A stretch of 38,111 bases of DNA from Okeania sp. SIO3B5 (GCF_010692555.1 NZ_JAAHHG010000049.1:1-38111), one strand, 5' to 3'. Counted from the stretch's first letter, positions 8,447-17,098 are shown. Program-made: numbers and translations. The notes: generated by a model not told the origin, from the letters alone.

Positions 8447-8482
8447 TTATTTTTGACTTTTGACTTTTGACTTTTGACTTTT
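8422..8482. repeat. ACTTTTG heptamer tandem repeat (STRR-like)
   Basis: The 7-bp unit ACTTTTG is repeated about eight times with one interruption (TTACACTTAT). Heptanucleotide short tandem repeats are known from filamentous cyanobacteria. The repeat covers the last 11-12 codons of urtC (FKSQKSKVKSQK) and supplies its stop. A similar tract lies immediately after urtB at 12575-12612. Confidence 0.8.
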
Positions 8483-9517
8483 AAACCAAGCATATTCTTG
8501 CCACCAACCAACAATTCCATTAGGTAATATTGTCACGACTAATAAAAATAACGCACCTTGGAAAAATAACCATATTTGAGGAAATTGTTCGCTTAAAAAA
8601 GTACGTCCGAAATTAACTAATAATGTACCAAGAATTGCACCGACTAAAGTTCCTCTACCTCCTACCGCTACCCAAATAACCATTTCAATTGAAAAAGCTA
8701 CTTCCATATAACTAGGAGTAACAATGCCACTTTGAACTGTATATAATGCTCCAGAAATTCCGGCAATAGCTCCAGAAATAGCAAATACTAAAACTTTAAA
8801 TTCTGTAGGATTATATCCTGAAAATCTTACTCTAGTTTCATCGTCTCTAATAGCAATTAATAGACGACCAAATCTACCACTGGTTAGCCAACGACAAATT
8901 AAATAAGTAGCGATCAGACTAATAATTGTTACTTCATAAAATATTAATTGTGCTTGGTCTGAGCCTGCTAAAATACCGAAAAAATTTTCTGTGTCTGTTT
9001 TTAAACCATTTGTACCATTAATTAATTTTTGTTGACCGTTGAAAAAGTTAAAAAATACCAGTAAAGCTGCTTGAGTAAGAATGGAAAAGTAGACTCCTTT
9101 AATTCGATTTTTAAATACTAGATAACCGAGAATTGCTGCCACAATAGCAGGCAAAATTATAATTGCTAAAATTGTCAGAGGAAAAGAGTGAAAAGGCTGC
9201 CAAAATAGGGGAAGTTTTTCTACACCATAAAGAGTGAAAAATTCTGGCAATTCTCCTTCTGGCAATTGTAGTTTGAGGTACATTGCTAAAGCATAACCTC
9301 CTAGTGCAAAAAATATGCCATGACCTAAACTTAATAAGCCAGTATAACCCCAGATTAAGTCTATGCCTAAAGCCACAATTGCTAGAGAGAGAAAACGCCC
9401 TAATAATTTCAGTCTAAATCCTGGTAAAATTAATGGCATTATGATGGCAAAGATTAAAGTTATTGCTATTATTATGCCGATTTGAATTAATAATTTCTGA
9501 TGTTGATTTTTGATCAT
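8447..9517 (-). CDS. urtC: Urea ABC transporter permease UrtC
   Basis: LivM-type inner-membrane permease that forms the urea channel with UrtB. 356 residues with about nine or ten hydrophobic segments. Characteristic stretches are LGIDLIWGYTGLLSLGHGIF near residue 50, GVYFSILTQAALLVFFNFFN near 140, and GISGALYTVQSGIVTPSYME near 255. The cytoplasmic coupling segment is RDDETRVRFSGYNPTEFKVL. The last residues SQKSKVKSQK come from an ACTTTTG heptamer tract that has replaced the native C-terminus; the transmembrane core is untouched, so function is probably retained. It starts 3.1 kb from the end of urtB, an unusually long gap inside a urt operon. Confidence 0.93.
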   Translation of the reverse strand: MIKNQHQKLLIQIGIIIAITLIFAIIMPLILPGFRLKLLGRFLSLAIVALGIDLIWGYTGLLSLGHGIFFALGGYALAMYLKLQLPEGELPEFFTLYGVEKLPLFWQPFHSFPLTILAIIILPAIVAAILGYLVFKNRIKGVYFSILTQAALLVFFNFFNGQQKLINGTNGLKTDTENFFGILAGSDQAQLIFYEVTIISLIATYLICRWLTSGRFGRLLIAIRDDETRVRFSGYNPTEFKVLVFAISGAIAGISGALYTVQSGIVTPSYMEVAFSIEMVIWVAVGGRGTLVGAILGTLLVNFGRTFLSEQFPQIWLFFQGALFLLVVTILPNGIVGWWQEYAWFKSQKSKVKSQK

Positions 9518-9940
9518 ATTTGGGGAATAAGGAATATGGAGAATAGTATACCGAAACAGCTAATGCTAATTTAGTGCAAAATTTGTAGTGGACAGTTTCA
9601 TTTTATAGCAAATCTGATGAGAGTCAGGAGATATTCACAAAATTCAAAATCTTCGCCTGATAAATATTTAGATATTTAGGTCATATCAAGCGTGATAAAT
9701 GTTTGCTACAAGATGTGGCGATCGTTCTCTTTATCTGATAACTAATGTTATTTATTTAGCCTTTGGAGGAAAAATTATTCCTATCAAGGACAACTCTTAC
9801 CGAATCATTAAGGTTGAAAGCCTCTCCTTTAAAGGATAAACAATGAATTAATTTTCCCTTTGGCATCAATCCTATCCGTTTTCAAGGAGAGGTAATTGTT
9901 AATTATTAATTATTAATTATTAATTATTAATTGTTGAAAA
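9518..9940. other. Non-coding region upstream of urtC
   Basis: No gene seen. It holds a dispersed motif at 9815-9905 (GAAAGCCTCTCCTTTAAAGG, then TTTTCAAGGAGAGGTAATTG) and a TTAATTA tract at 9900-9933. The same motif pair recurs at 3552-3655 and 14438-14545, each followed by the A/T tract, so it is a dispersed repeat family. Confidence 0.6.
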
Positions 9941-10026
9941 TGTTATATCCTATCTTGTTGGGTAACAAAATTTTATTTACCAATTAACTTAATAAGATTA
10001 GATGAGCGTAGCAAGAATATTGGGGA

Positions 10027-10438
10027 GTAAGCATTTCCTGCGGACTGCTGCGCAAACAGCTATTAGTCGTCAGCTATCAGCAATAATATACCAACCTTAA
10101 AAACTTGCTCTAAATGAATATAGCCTTTAAAGTCGGGTTTTGTAGTAATATCATGTCCGGTTGAACAGTTATAAATAAATAACGACGGAGGAGTCAGGAG
10201 TCAGGAGTCAGGAGTCAACCCACCCCTAACCCCTCCCAGGAGGGGAAGACTGAAGTTGGAAGAAGGAAGAAGAAGAACTGGAGTTGAAGGAGAAAGTTTT
10301 TTTATCACGCTATTATCCGGACATGATATAAGATTGAATTTTGACTTAATTAATAAAGCCTTTATCTAAAACTCAAATAAATAGCTGATAGCTGATAGCT
10401 GACGGCTGTTTGCGCAGCATTCCGTAGGAAATGCTTAC
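10027..10438. mobile_element. 412-bp MITE, family 1, with 8-bp target duplication
   Basis: The inverted ends begin GTAAGCATTTCCT and continue through TGCTGCGCAAACAGC; over the first 34 bp only two positions differ between ends. Similarity extends further through CGTCAGCTATCAGC. The element is flanked by the perfect direct repeat ATTGGGGA (10019-10026 and 10439-10446). Removing it restores the reading frame of the DUF6888-like gene. It encodes no protein. A second, unrelated MITE (10149-10328) is nested inside. The transposase family that moves it is unknown; an 8-bp duplication fits several DDE families. Confidence 0.9.
10149..10328. mobile_element. 180-bp MITE, family 2, nested in family 1 element
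   Basis: The ends are TATCATGTCCGG and its exact inverse CCGGACATGATA. A second copy with the same ends lies at 37459-37586 in opposite orientation, sharing TTGAACAGTTATAAATAAA and AAAGTTTTTTTATCA. Flanking TA (or 3-bp TAA) repeats suggest a TA-targeting IS630/Tc1-like mobiliser. The interior contains GGAGTCAGGAGTCAGGAGTC and a CCTCCCAGGAGGGG module shared with family 4 elements. Confidence 0.8.
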
Positions 10439-10488
10439 ATTGGGGAAGATATTGAGATTGAAATTAAACCTAATAGTGAATGGAGCAA

Positions 10489-10695
10489 ATGAATAAAAAA
10501 CCTGATTTGAAAACTATGACTTATCAAGAGTTAAAAAGTTATGTTTTATCTCATCGAGATGATGATGAGGCTTTTTATGCTTATGTTGATAAAGTAAATG
10601 AAAGGAAAGATAGAGTAGTTTATCCGCCTTGAAAATCATTAGAAGATTTGGATAAATATCCCGAATTTATTGAAAAAATGCGTCATACGCAATAA
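10489..10695 (+). pseudogene. DUF6887-like small gene with an in-frame TGA
   Basis: The frame MNKKPDLKTMTYQELKSYVL and SHRDDDEAFYAYVDKV resembles DUF6887 proteins of cyanobacteria. It is broken by TGA at 10630-10632 (codon 48, after VVYPP) and then continues in frame as KSLEDLDKYPEFIEKMRHTQ to TAA at 10693-10695. With one readable codon in place of TGA it would be a normal 68-residue protein, so this looks like a single nonsense mutation. Its partner upstream is also broken, so the pair is likely dead. The last codons run into the first unit of the 75-bp array. Confidence 0.65.
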
Positions 10696-12530
10696 AAGGA
10701 AATTCTCACTCTCCATCTCTGAAGTTATGGTGCTTCAGACAATGAATTAATTACTGCTCTATACCTAATAGAAGGAAATTCTCACTACCCATCTCTGAAG
10801 TTACAGTGCTTCAGACAATGAATAATTATTGCTCTATACCTAATAAAAGGAAATCCTCACTACCCATCTCTGAAGTTACGGTGCTTCAGACAATGAATAA
10901 TTATTGCTCTATACCTAATAAAAGGAAATCCTCACTACCCATCTCTGAAGTTACGGTGCTTCAGACAATGAATAATTATTGCTCTATACCTAATAAAAGG
11001 AAATCCTCACTACCCATCTCTGAAGTTACGGTGCTTCAGACAATGAATAATTATTGCTCTATACCTAATAGAAGGAAAATTTCACTACCCATCTCTGAAG
11101 TTACGGTGCTTCAGAAAATGAATAATTATTGCTCTATACCTAATAGAAGGAAAATTTCACTACCCATCTCTGAAGTTACGGTGCTTCAGAAAATGAATTA
11201 ATTACTGCTCTATCAGCAATAAAAGGAAATCCTCACTCTCCATCTCTGAAGTTACGGTGCTTCAGAAAATGAATTAATTACTGCTCCATACACAATAAAA
11301 GGAAATCCTCACTCTCCATCTCTGAAGTTACGGTGCTTCAGAAAATGAATTAATTACTGCTCCATACACAATAAAAGGAAATCCTCACTCTCCATCTCTG
11401 AAGTTACGGTGCTTCAGAAAATGAATTAATTACTGCTCCATACACAATAAAAGGAAATCCTCACTCTCCATCTCTGAAGTTACGGTGCTTCAGGAAATGA
11501 ATTAATTACTGCTCCATACCCAATAAAAGGAAATCCTCACTCTCCATCTCTGAAGTTACGGTGCTTCAGACAATGAATAATTATTGCTCTATACCTAATA
11601 GAAGGAAATTCTCACTACCCATCTCTGAAGTTACGGTGCTTCAGGAAATGAATTAATTATTGCTCTATACCTAATAGAAGGAAATTTTCACTATCCATCT
11701 CTGAAGTTATGGTGCTTCAGACAATGAATTGATTATTGCTCTATACGCAATAGAAGGAAATTCTCACTACCCATCTCTGAAGTTACGGTGCTTCAGGAAA
11801 TGAATTAATTATTGCTCTATACCTAAATAGAAGGAAATTCTCACTACCCATCTCTGAAGTTACGGTGCTTCAGACAATGAATAATTATTGCTCTATACCT
11901 AATAGAAGGAAATTCTCACTACCCATCTCTGAAGTTACGGTGCTTCAGACAATGAATAATTATTGCTCTATACTCAATAGAAGGAAATTTTCACTACCCA
12001 TCTCTGAAGTTACGGTGCTTCAGGAAATGAATTAATTATTGCTCTATACCTAATAGAAGGAAATTCTCACTACCCATCTCTGAAGTTACGGTGCTTCAGG
12101 AAATGAATTAATTATTGCTCTATACCTAATAGAAGGAAATTTTCACTATCCATCTCTGAAGTTACGGTGCTTCAGACAATGAATAATTATTGCTCTATAC
12201 TCAATAGAAGGAAATTTTCACTATCCATCTCTGAAGTTACGGTGCTTCAGACAATGAATAATTATTGCTCTATACTCAATAGAAGGAAATTTTCACTATC
12301 CATCTCTGAAGTTATGGTGCTTCAGCAAATGAATTGATTATTGCTCTATACGCAATAGAAGGAAATTTTCACTATCCATCTCTGAAGTTATGGTGCTTCA
12401 GACAATGAATTGATTATTGCTCTATACCTAATAGAAGGAAATTTTCACTATCCATCTCTGAAGTTACGGTGCTTCAGACAATGAATTAATTATTGCTCTA
12501 TAAGCAATAGAAGCAATAGAAGGAAAATTT
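10692..12530 (+). repeat. 24-copy tandem array, unit about 75-76 bp
   Basis: Each unit reads roughly GGAAATTYTCACTAYCCATC, then TCTGAAGTTACGGTGCTTCA, then GACAATGAATAATTATTGC and a TATACCTAATAGAA link. I count 24 copies of the CTGAAG...CTTCAG core. Each core can fold into a hairpin with stem CTGAAG/CTTCAG and loop TTACGGTG (occasionally TTATGGTG). Local subtypes are homogenised: CTCTCC units at about 11220-11540 and ATCC units at about 12130-12480. The array lies between urtC and urtB, inside the urt series. No spacers, so not CRISPR. Confidence 0.95.
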
Positions 12531-12574
12531 CATCATTTTTTCTTACCAGTTTGGCATTGATATTTAGAGATTAC

Positions 12575-12612
12575 TGTTAACTTTTAACTTTTGACTTTTA
12601 ACTTTTGACTTT
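12575..12612. repeat. ACTTTTG/ACTTTTA heptamer tract after urtB
   Basis: About five heptamers (AACTTTTGACTTTTAACTTT and on) end at the urtB stop codon. It is the same heptamer as at 8422-8482 near the end of urtC. Confidence 0.75.
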
Positions 12613-13771
12613 ATAACTCCACTCCTCGACCTTTTTGCGGAAATATACCTGCTGGTTTAACTTGTAAAAAGACAATAATTAAAGCAAATACTGTTACTTT
12701 TGCCATGCTAGTAGTTGCCAAAAAATTGAATAAATCAGTCAAAAATTTTAGACTTCCTGTATTTCCCAAAATTAAAACGATAGTTCCTGAACCAATCAAA
12801 TAATTTGTAATGCCAATTCCCATAGCAGCAATAACAGTACCAAATAAATTACCTACCCCACCAACTACCACAACCATAAAAGCATCTACTATATAATTTT
12901 GCCCTGTATTCGGACCGACTGAACCTAATAATGTAATTGCACAACCAGCAACTCCAGCTAACCCCGAACCCAAAGAGAATGTAATAGCATCAACCAAGTC
13001 TGTTGAGATACCCAAACAAGCACTCATACTTCTATTTTGAGTAACAGCTTTAATTCTTAAACCCCAATTTGATTTATTCAAAAACAAGTAAATACCTAGC
13101 AAACTTATAGCAGTCAATATAATAATAAAAATCCGAGAATAAGGTAATTGAAACTCACCAATAGGTAATCCACCCTGTAACCAAACAGGAGCAGTAACAT
13201 CAACATTTCTAGAACTAAACCAAGGTTTTGTTAATCCAGGACTTCTCAATAAAAATCCCAAAGTAGTAGCGATCGCTAAAGACAGAAAACAAATAATTGC
13301 TATTGCTAAATTTTTAATTCTTTCCCAATCAGAGCGACGTTTTTTGAGGAAGTAAAGACTGCCAAAATAAAACAGACAAAAAACTGTTATCCCGATAATT
13401 AATACCCCATTTACACTGCGGACAAATTGACGCAAAATCAGACTAACACCCCAAGTTGCTAATAGAGTTTCTAAAGGTCTGCCATAGAGAAAACGTATCA
13501 CCCCTTTTTCTAAAATTAAACCAGCGATCGCTACAACTATAAAGGCAATAGGAATGGCGAAAAAAATATAAATATTAGAAATAGGTTCACCCATGCCATT
13601 ACAAATATTTTGAACCACGAAAGTAGTATAAGCACCTAACATCATTAATTCACCATGAGCTAAGTTAATTACTCCCATTAATCCAAAAATAATAGCTAAT
13701 CCTAGAGCGACAATTAATAAAACTGAACCAATACTTATACCATTAAATATAGCGATTAATAATTCTTGCAT
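12611..13771 (-). CDS. urtB: Urea ABC transporter permease UrtB
   Basis: LivH-type inner-membrane permease of the urea importer. 386 residues. Typical features are IVALGLAIIFGLMGVINLAH and GELMMLGAYTTFVVQ near residues 20-55, the coupling segment AVTQNRSMSACLGISTDLVD near 240, and VVVVGGVGNLFGTVIAAMGI near 305. It ends PAGIFPQKGRGVEL, a common UrtB terminus. The start follows from the conserved N-terminus. Immediately upstream is a GGAAGAA heptamer run; no clear ribosome-binding site is seen beyond that G/A-rich text, which could act as one. Confidence 0.94.
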   Translation of the reverse strand: MQELLIAIFNGISIGSVLLIVALGLAIIFGLMGVINLAHGELMMLGAYTTFVVQNICNGMGEPISNIYIFFAIPIAFIVVAIAGLILEKGVIRFLYGRPLETLLATWGVSLILRQFVRSVNGVLIIGITVFCLFYFGSLYFLKKRRSDWERIKNLAIAIICFLSLAIATTLGFLLRSPGLTKPWFSSRNVDVTAPVWLQGGLPIGEFQLPYSRIFIIILTAISLLGIYLFLNKSNWGLRIKAVTQNRSMSACLGISTDLVDAITFSLGSGLAGVAGCAITLLGSVGPNTGQNYIVDAFMVVVVGGVGNLFGTVIAAMGIGITNYLIGSGTIVLILGNTGSLKFLTDLFNFLATTSMAKVTVFALIIVFLQVKPAGIFPQKGRGVEL

Positions 13772-13826
13772 TATACTAAGGAAGAAGGAAGAAGGAAGAG
13801 GGAAGAAGGAAGAGGGAAGAAGGGAA
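13772..13826. repeat. GGAAGAA heptamer run upstream of urtB
   Basis: GGAAGAAGGAAGAAGGAAGA and variants (GGGAAGA) cover about 45 bp directly before the urtB start on its 5' side. The same heptamer lies inside cobN (25354-25412) and near the cobN start (26281-26315). Confidence 0.8.
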
Positions 13827-13843
13827 ATAATGACAAGAGATTA

Positions 13844-14350
13844 GTCAGTTATTAGATAAAATGGAGTCACCTCTAGGCAGAAATTTCCAGCTTTTCTTTT
13901 TTTCCGTTCTTTTTGATAATTACTCCAGAATTAGGAATAAAAAAAATCGGGAAATCATGATAGAGAAGGTCAGTTATCAGATAAAACGGAGCCACCTCTA
14001 GGCAGAAATTTCCAGCCTTTATTTTTTTCCGTTCTTTTTGATAATTACTCCAGAATCAGGAACAATAAATCAAGGGAAATAATGATCAAGAGAAAGGTCA
14101 GTTTTCGGATAAAACGGAGCCATCTCTAGGCAGAAATTTCCAGCTTTCCTTTTTTTTCATTCTTTTTGATAATTACTCCAGAATCAGGAATAGGAAAAAA
14201 GGAACAATAAATCAAGGTAAATAATGATAGAGATAGGTCAGTGATCGGATGAAACAGAACTACCTCTAAACAGAAATTCCCAGTTTTCCTTTTTTTCTAT
14301 TCTTGTTGATAATTACTCCATAATCAGAAAGAAAGAAGAAGGAAGAATAA
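13844..14350 (+). repeat. Four tandem copies of a 125-140 bp repeat
   Basis: Copies start at 13844, 13969, 14097 and 14237. Each has GTCAGTTATCAGATAAAA, then CCACCTCTAGGCAGAAATTT, then TTCCGTTCTTTTTGATAATT and ACTCCAGAATCAGGAA. The fourth is the most diverged and longest spaced. The array lies in the urtA-urtB gap. No coding potential and no obvious strong hairpin. Function unknown. Confidence 0.9.
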
Positions 14351-14866
14351 ATTTAATAGTCATAAATTAGAATTAAAGGAATTTTCAAGTTGAGAAAGTA
14401 GAAATTTTTAGGACTTTTAGCGAAGAATTAAAATTTAAAACCTCTCCTTGACTGCCCTACAAGCTACCGCTTTGCAAAAAGAAAAAATCTTTTTAGTCAA
14501 TCATATCCCTTTTCAGGAAAGGTAATAGTTAATTATTAATTGTTGAACTAACACTTAACAAAGAGTAGGGAATAGAGTAAATAATTAATATTCTACTTCG
14601 CTTTACCGAAAAATTGTGGTCTAAAACTTCCCCTTTTATAAGGAATTAAAAAAAGAGCATATTCGCCAAGTTCAAGCTTCCTTATTGCAGAGGTACTGAT
14701 AACTGATAACTGAAATTACCATCCGAGAAAGCGCTATAATTAGTGAGCTATTTAAACCAACTAATTACAGCACACAAAATCAGAGATTTTATAGAAAAAT
14801 TAAACCTATATATTTATCCACCACTCGTACAAAATTCTATTCTAATTTCTGACTTCTAGCCGAGGA
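14351..14866. other. Non-coding spacer in the urtA-urtB gap
   Basis: No gene. It holds the dispersed CTCTCC...TTTTCAGGAAAGGTAAT motif (about 14438-14545), a related motif at 14623-14720 (CTTCCCCTTTTATAAGG, then CTTCCTTATTGCAGA and ACTGATAACTGATAACTG) that recurs at 37628-37740, and A/T tracts. Confidence 0.55.
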
Positions 14867-14876
14867 CTTATTATAT

Positions 14877-15139
14877 CAGGGCTGTTTCATTCTAATTTTT
14901 TGAATTTCTCTCAAAGCCTGATGAGGAGATAGTTATGGGCAGTTCTACTTCTTTGAGTGGAAAGTCAACTTTTAATCATAAATCAAAAGCCTCCATCCCC
15001 ATGTCTCCGTGTCTCCGTGTCTCCGCGTCCCCGTGTCCCCGTGTCTCCGCGTCTCCGTGTCTCCATGTCTCCGCGTCTCCGTGTCCCCGTGTCCCCGCGT
15101 CCCCATGTCCCCGTGTCTATCGAGAATGAAATAGCCCTG
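14877..15139. mobile_element. 263-bp MITE, family 5, with 10-bp target duplication at the urtA stop
   Basis: The left end CAGGGCTGTTTCATTCT and right end AGAATGAAATAGCCCTG are inverted repeats with one mismatch. The perfect direct repeat CTTATTATAT flanks the element (14867-14876 and 15140-15149). The right copy overlaps the stop codon of urtA (TAA read at 15146-15144), so insertion occurred at the stop and the duplication kept it intact. The interior holds 15 copies of an octamer (14996-15115). No transposase. Confidence 0.88.
14996..15115 (+). repeat. Octamer minisatellite TCTCCGTG x15
   Basis: Fifteen 8-bp units in perfect register, all variants of TCYCCRYG (TCTCCGTG, TCCCCGTG, TCTCCGCG, TCCCCATG). 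It forms the core of the family 5 MITE. G/C-rich compared with its surroundings. The open frames across it are by-products of the repeat. Confidence 0.95.
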
Positions 15140-15143
15140 CTTA

Positions 15144-16421
15144 TTATATCTTGTATTTACCACCCTTATTAGGGTCACTCCAGTCACAAGCAAACCCCTT
15201 AGTTGCTGGAACAAATTGATTCCAAGGTATAGGTTTAATAGCTCCCTCAGTAGACCAAACTATATTAAACAAACCATCATCACGAACTTCACCTATTCTC
15301 ACAGTCTTAGAAATATGATGATTAGCATTCATAGTAACCAAACCCTCAGGAGCATCAAAAGTTTGTCCGATAGCCGCCATCCTTACCGCATCTAAATCAT
15401 CAGCAGTACCAGCTTTTTCCACTGCTTGTTTCCAAAGATAAACCATAATATAAGCAGCTTCCATCGGGTCATTTGTTACTCGGTCTGCACCATATTTTGC
15501 CTTAAAATCTGCCACCCATTTTTTATTAGCCTCTGTCTCAACAGTTTGGAAATAATTCCAAGCAGCATAATGACCTACAAGAAACTCCTTACCAATTTGT
15601 CTAACTTCTTCCTCAGCAATACTCACCGACATAACCGGATATTGTTCCGGAGTAATACCAGCACCCTTCAACTGTTTAAAAAAAGCAACATTACTATCAC
15701 CATTAAGACTATTAAAAATCACTCCACCATTAGGTAAAGCCTGTTTAATCTTAGTAATAATCGGAGTAACTTCCGTATTTCCTAAAGGTAAATAATCTTC
15801 ACCAACAGTAGCACCACCCTTAGCCTTTAACTGCTCCTTAATAATCGTATTTGCAGTCCGAGGAAAAACATAATCAGAACCAACCAAGAAAAATTCCTTT
15901 CCCTTATTTTCCAACAACCAATCTACAGCAGGTTCAATTTGTTGATTAGGAGCAGCACCCGTATAAAAAATATTTTTCGAGCATTCTTGGCCCTCATATT
16001 GCACCGGATACCAAAGCATATGATTCTTAGATTCAAAAACAGGCAAAACAGACTTCCGAGAAGCAGAAGTCCAACAACCAAAAACAGTAACTACCTGGTC
16101 TTGCTCAATAAGTTTATTAGCCTTTTCAGCAAAAGTAGGCCAGTCAGAAGCACCATCCTCCTCAATCGCCTCTATTTGCTTACCTAATACACCACCAGCA
16201 GCATTTATTTCCTCAATAGCTAACTTTTCCGCTTCAACAACCGTAGTTTCACTAATTGCCATTGTGCCACTGAGGGAATGGAGAATACCCACTTTAATTG
16301 TGTCAGTCCCAGATGTAGTGTTAGTGTTATTAGCACCACCACAAGCTTTGAGAAAAATACTCGTACCTAGAGCAGCCGAACTATAAATTAAAAATTTCCT
16401 GCGTTCTAATCCTTTAGCCAT
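15144..16421 (-). CDS. urtA: Urea ABC transporter substrate-binding lipoprotein UrtA
   Basis: 425 residues. The signal has a twin arginine ([18 protein letters not shown]) followed by a lipobox LKAC with Cys27, so it is probably exported and lipid-anchored on the periplasmic side, where it captures urea (and short amides) for UrtBC. The mature protein starts with an Asn/Thr-rich linker and [20 protein letters not shown]. Family signatures include [38 protein letters not shown] and [17 protein letters not shown]. The stop codon lies inside the target duplication of the 263-bp MITE. The upstream region (16422-16700) lacks a clear NtcA box. Confidence 0.95.
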   Translation of the reverse strand: MAKGLERRKFLIYSSAALGTSIFLKACGGANNTNTTSGTDTIKVGILHSLSGTMAISETTVVEAEKLAIEEINAAGGVLGKQIEAIEEDGASDWPTFAEKANKLIEQDQVVTVFGCWTSASRKSVLPVFESKNHMLWYPVQYEGQECSKNIFYTGAAPNQQIEPAVDWLLENKGKEFFLVGSDYVFPRTANTIIKEQLKAKGGATVGEDYLPLGNTEVTPIITKIKQALPNGGVIFNSLNGDSNVAFFKQLKGAGITPEQYPVMSVSIAEEEVRQIGKEFLVGHYAAWNYFQTVETEANKKWVADFKAKYGADRVTNDPMEAAYIMVYLWKQAVEKAGTADDLDAVRMAAIGQTFDAPEGLVTMNANHHISKTVRIGEVRDDGLFNIVWSTEGAIKPIPWNQFVPATKGFACDWSDPNKGGKYKI

Positions 16422-16705
16422 GAAAAAAGCACTCTATTATGATTAATGTCAAACTTAACTTTACTATAATTAAACATCTGGAGAAAAAGATATAGAGTTT
16501 TTGTCAGAGTAGGCAACAGGTAACAGGGAAGATATTTTTAGGAAAAAGGTAGAAAAAATGTGAGTGACTTTTACTTATAATTCTATGCAATAGACATCTC
16601 CATAAAAGAGGGAACAGGGAATAGGGGTAATAGCTGATAATTTATGGACAATAATTGATTTTCTTTTTAATTTTTTGACAAGTCTAATAGTTCAAATAAA
16701 ATTAT

Positions 16706-16885
16706 TTATTTTCTGGAATAGATGCCAACGATGTAGAGGTGGCGTTCTCTTGCGGATTTTATTGCTTTGAGTATTAGTTTTTGTGACATTGCATATCTTT
16801 GTTCTTCTATAAATTCTTTTTGTTTCGGCCAATATTCATCTGATTTTTCTTGTCAGGCATTTTCAGCAGGCCAGACTTCGATTGA
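16706..16885 (-). pseudogene. Remnant of an unrecognised small gene with an in-frame TGA
   Basis: The minus-strand frame reads INLSSIEVWPAENA, then TGA (16855-16853), then QEKSDEYWPKQKEFIEEQRY and AMSQKLILKAIKSARERHLY, ending IVGIYSRK and TAA at 16708-16706. The residue composition looks like real protein, with the TGA plausibly a mutated Trp codon. No start codon is visible upstream; a TAA closes the frame. Not recognised. Confidence 0.4.
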
Positions 16886-17083
16886 AGATAGATTAATTCT
16901 TGGTTATCTTTTATTATTTTCCTGATCAGAATTTTATTTATAGTATTATTTATGTTATTAGATTATTAAGGTTAAAAATACTTTCTGTTTTATAGAAAAT
17001 AATCCGGATTCTTTACACCCTAGTTAGTAAACGTGGGTGACTGAATAGTCAATACTGAGAAGGATTAAGTAAACTATAGAACT

Positions 17084-17090
17084 AAGGAGA
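17084..17090 (+). promoter_or_regulatory. Ribosome-binding site supporting the TTG start at 17099
   Basis: AAGGAGA with 8 nt to the TTG at 17099. It is the clearest Shine-Dalgarno sequence in the window and is the reason to accept the non-ATG start. Confidence 0.7.
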
Positions 17091-17098
17091 ATATAATC

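Larger units (their letters stand above)
9941..10492 (+). pseudogene. DUF6888-like gene remnant interrupted by a MITE
   Basis: The frame from 9941 reads CYILSCWVTKFYLPINLIRL then DERSKNIG to 10026, where a 412-bp MITE is inserted. After removal of the MITE and one 8-bp target copy, the frame continues EDIEIEIKPNSEWSK and stops at 10490-10492. The PI-N-LIRLDER and GEDIEIEI pattern matches what I recall of cyanobacterial DUF6888 proteins of about 60 residues. The N-terminus is missing: a TGA codon and the A/T repeat tract lie just upstream. Its stop overlaps the start of the next small gene (ATGA), the usual layout of a DUF6888-DUF6887 pair. The family name is from memory. Confidence 0.6.
16422..17098. 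other. Region upstream of urtA
   Basis: 677 bp. It should hold the urtA promoter. I found no GTA-N8-TAC NtcA site; the nearest is an imperfect minus-strand GTAAAGTTAAGTTTGAC at about 16447-16465. A decayed coding remnant lies at 16706-16885 (separate entry). The rest is A/T-rich. Confidence 0.5.

Noticed and set aside
10630-10632. Recoding of TGA as a sense codon (TGA also interrupts the frame at 16853-16855)
   Set aside because: Both cases are in already damaged genes, and TGA is used as a normal stop elsewhere (for example at 10490-10492). Simple nonsense mutations are enough.
10806-11201. 131-residue open frame made of 25-residue repeats (LQTMNNYCSIPNKRKSSLPI) in the 75-bp array
   Set aside because: The frame is open only where units are exactly 75 bp; it breaks where units are 76 bp. 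No ribosome site, and unit variation shows no codon bias. It is a by-product of the array period.
10692-12530. CRISPR array
   Set aside because: The whole 75-bp unit is repeated, with no unique spacers, and no cas genes are nearby. The same applies to the 84-bp and 183-bp arrays.
14935-15214. Several overlapping open frames of 64-80 residues on both strands
   Set aside because: They consist of the octamer minisatellite read in different frames; low-complexity Ser/Pro/Arg or Arg/His/Thr text.
16440-16600. NtcA binding site upstream of urtA
   Set aside because: Urea transporters are usually under NtcA control in cyanobacteria, but I found no GTA-N8-TAC palindrome; only an imperfect half match near 16447-16465.
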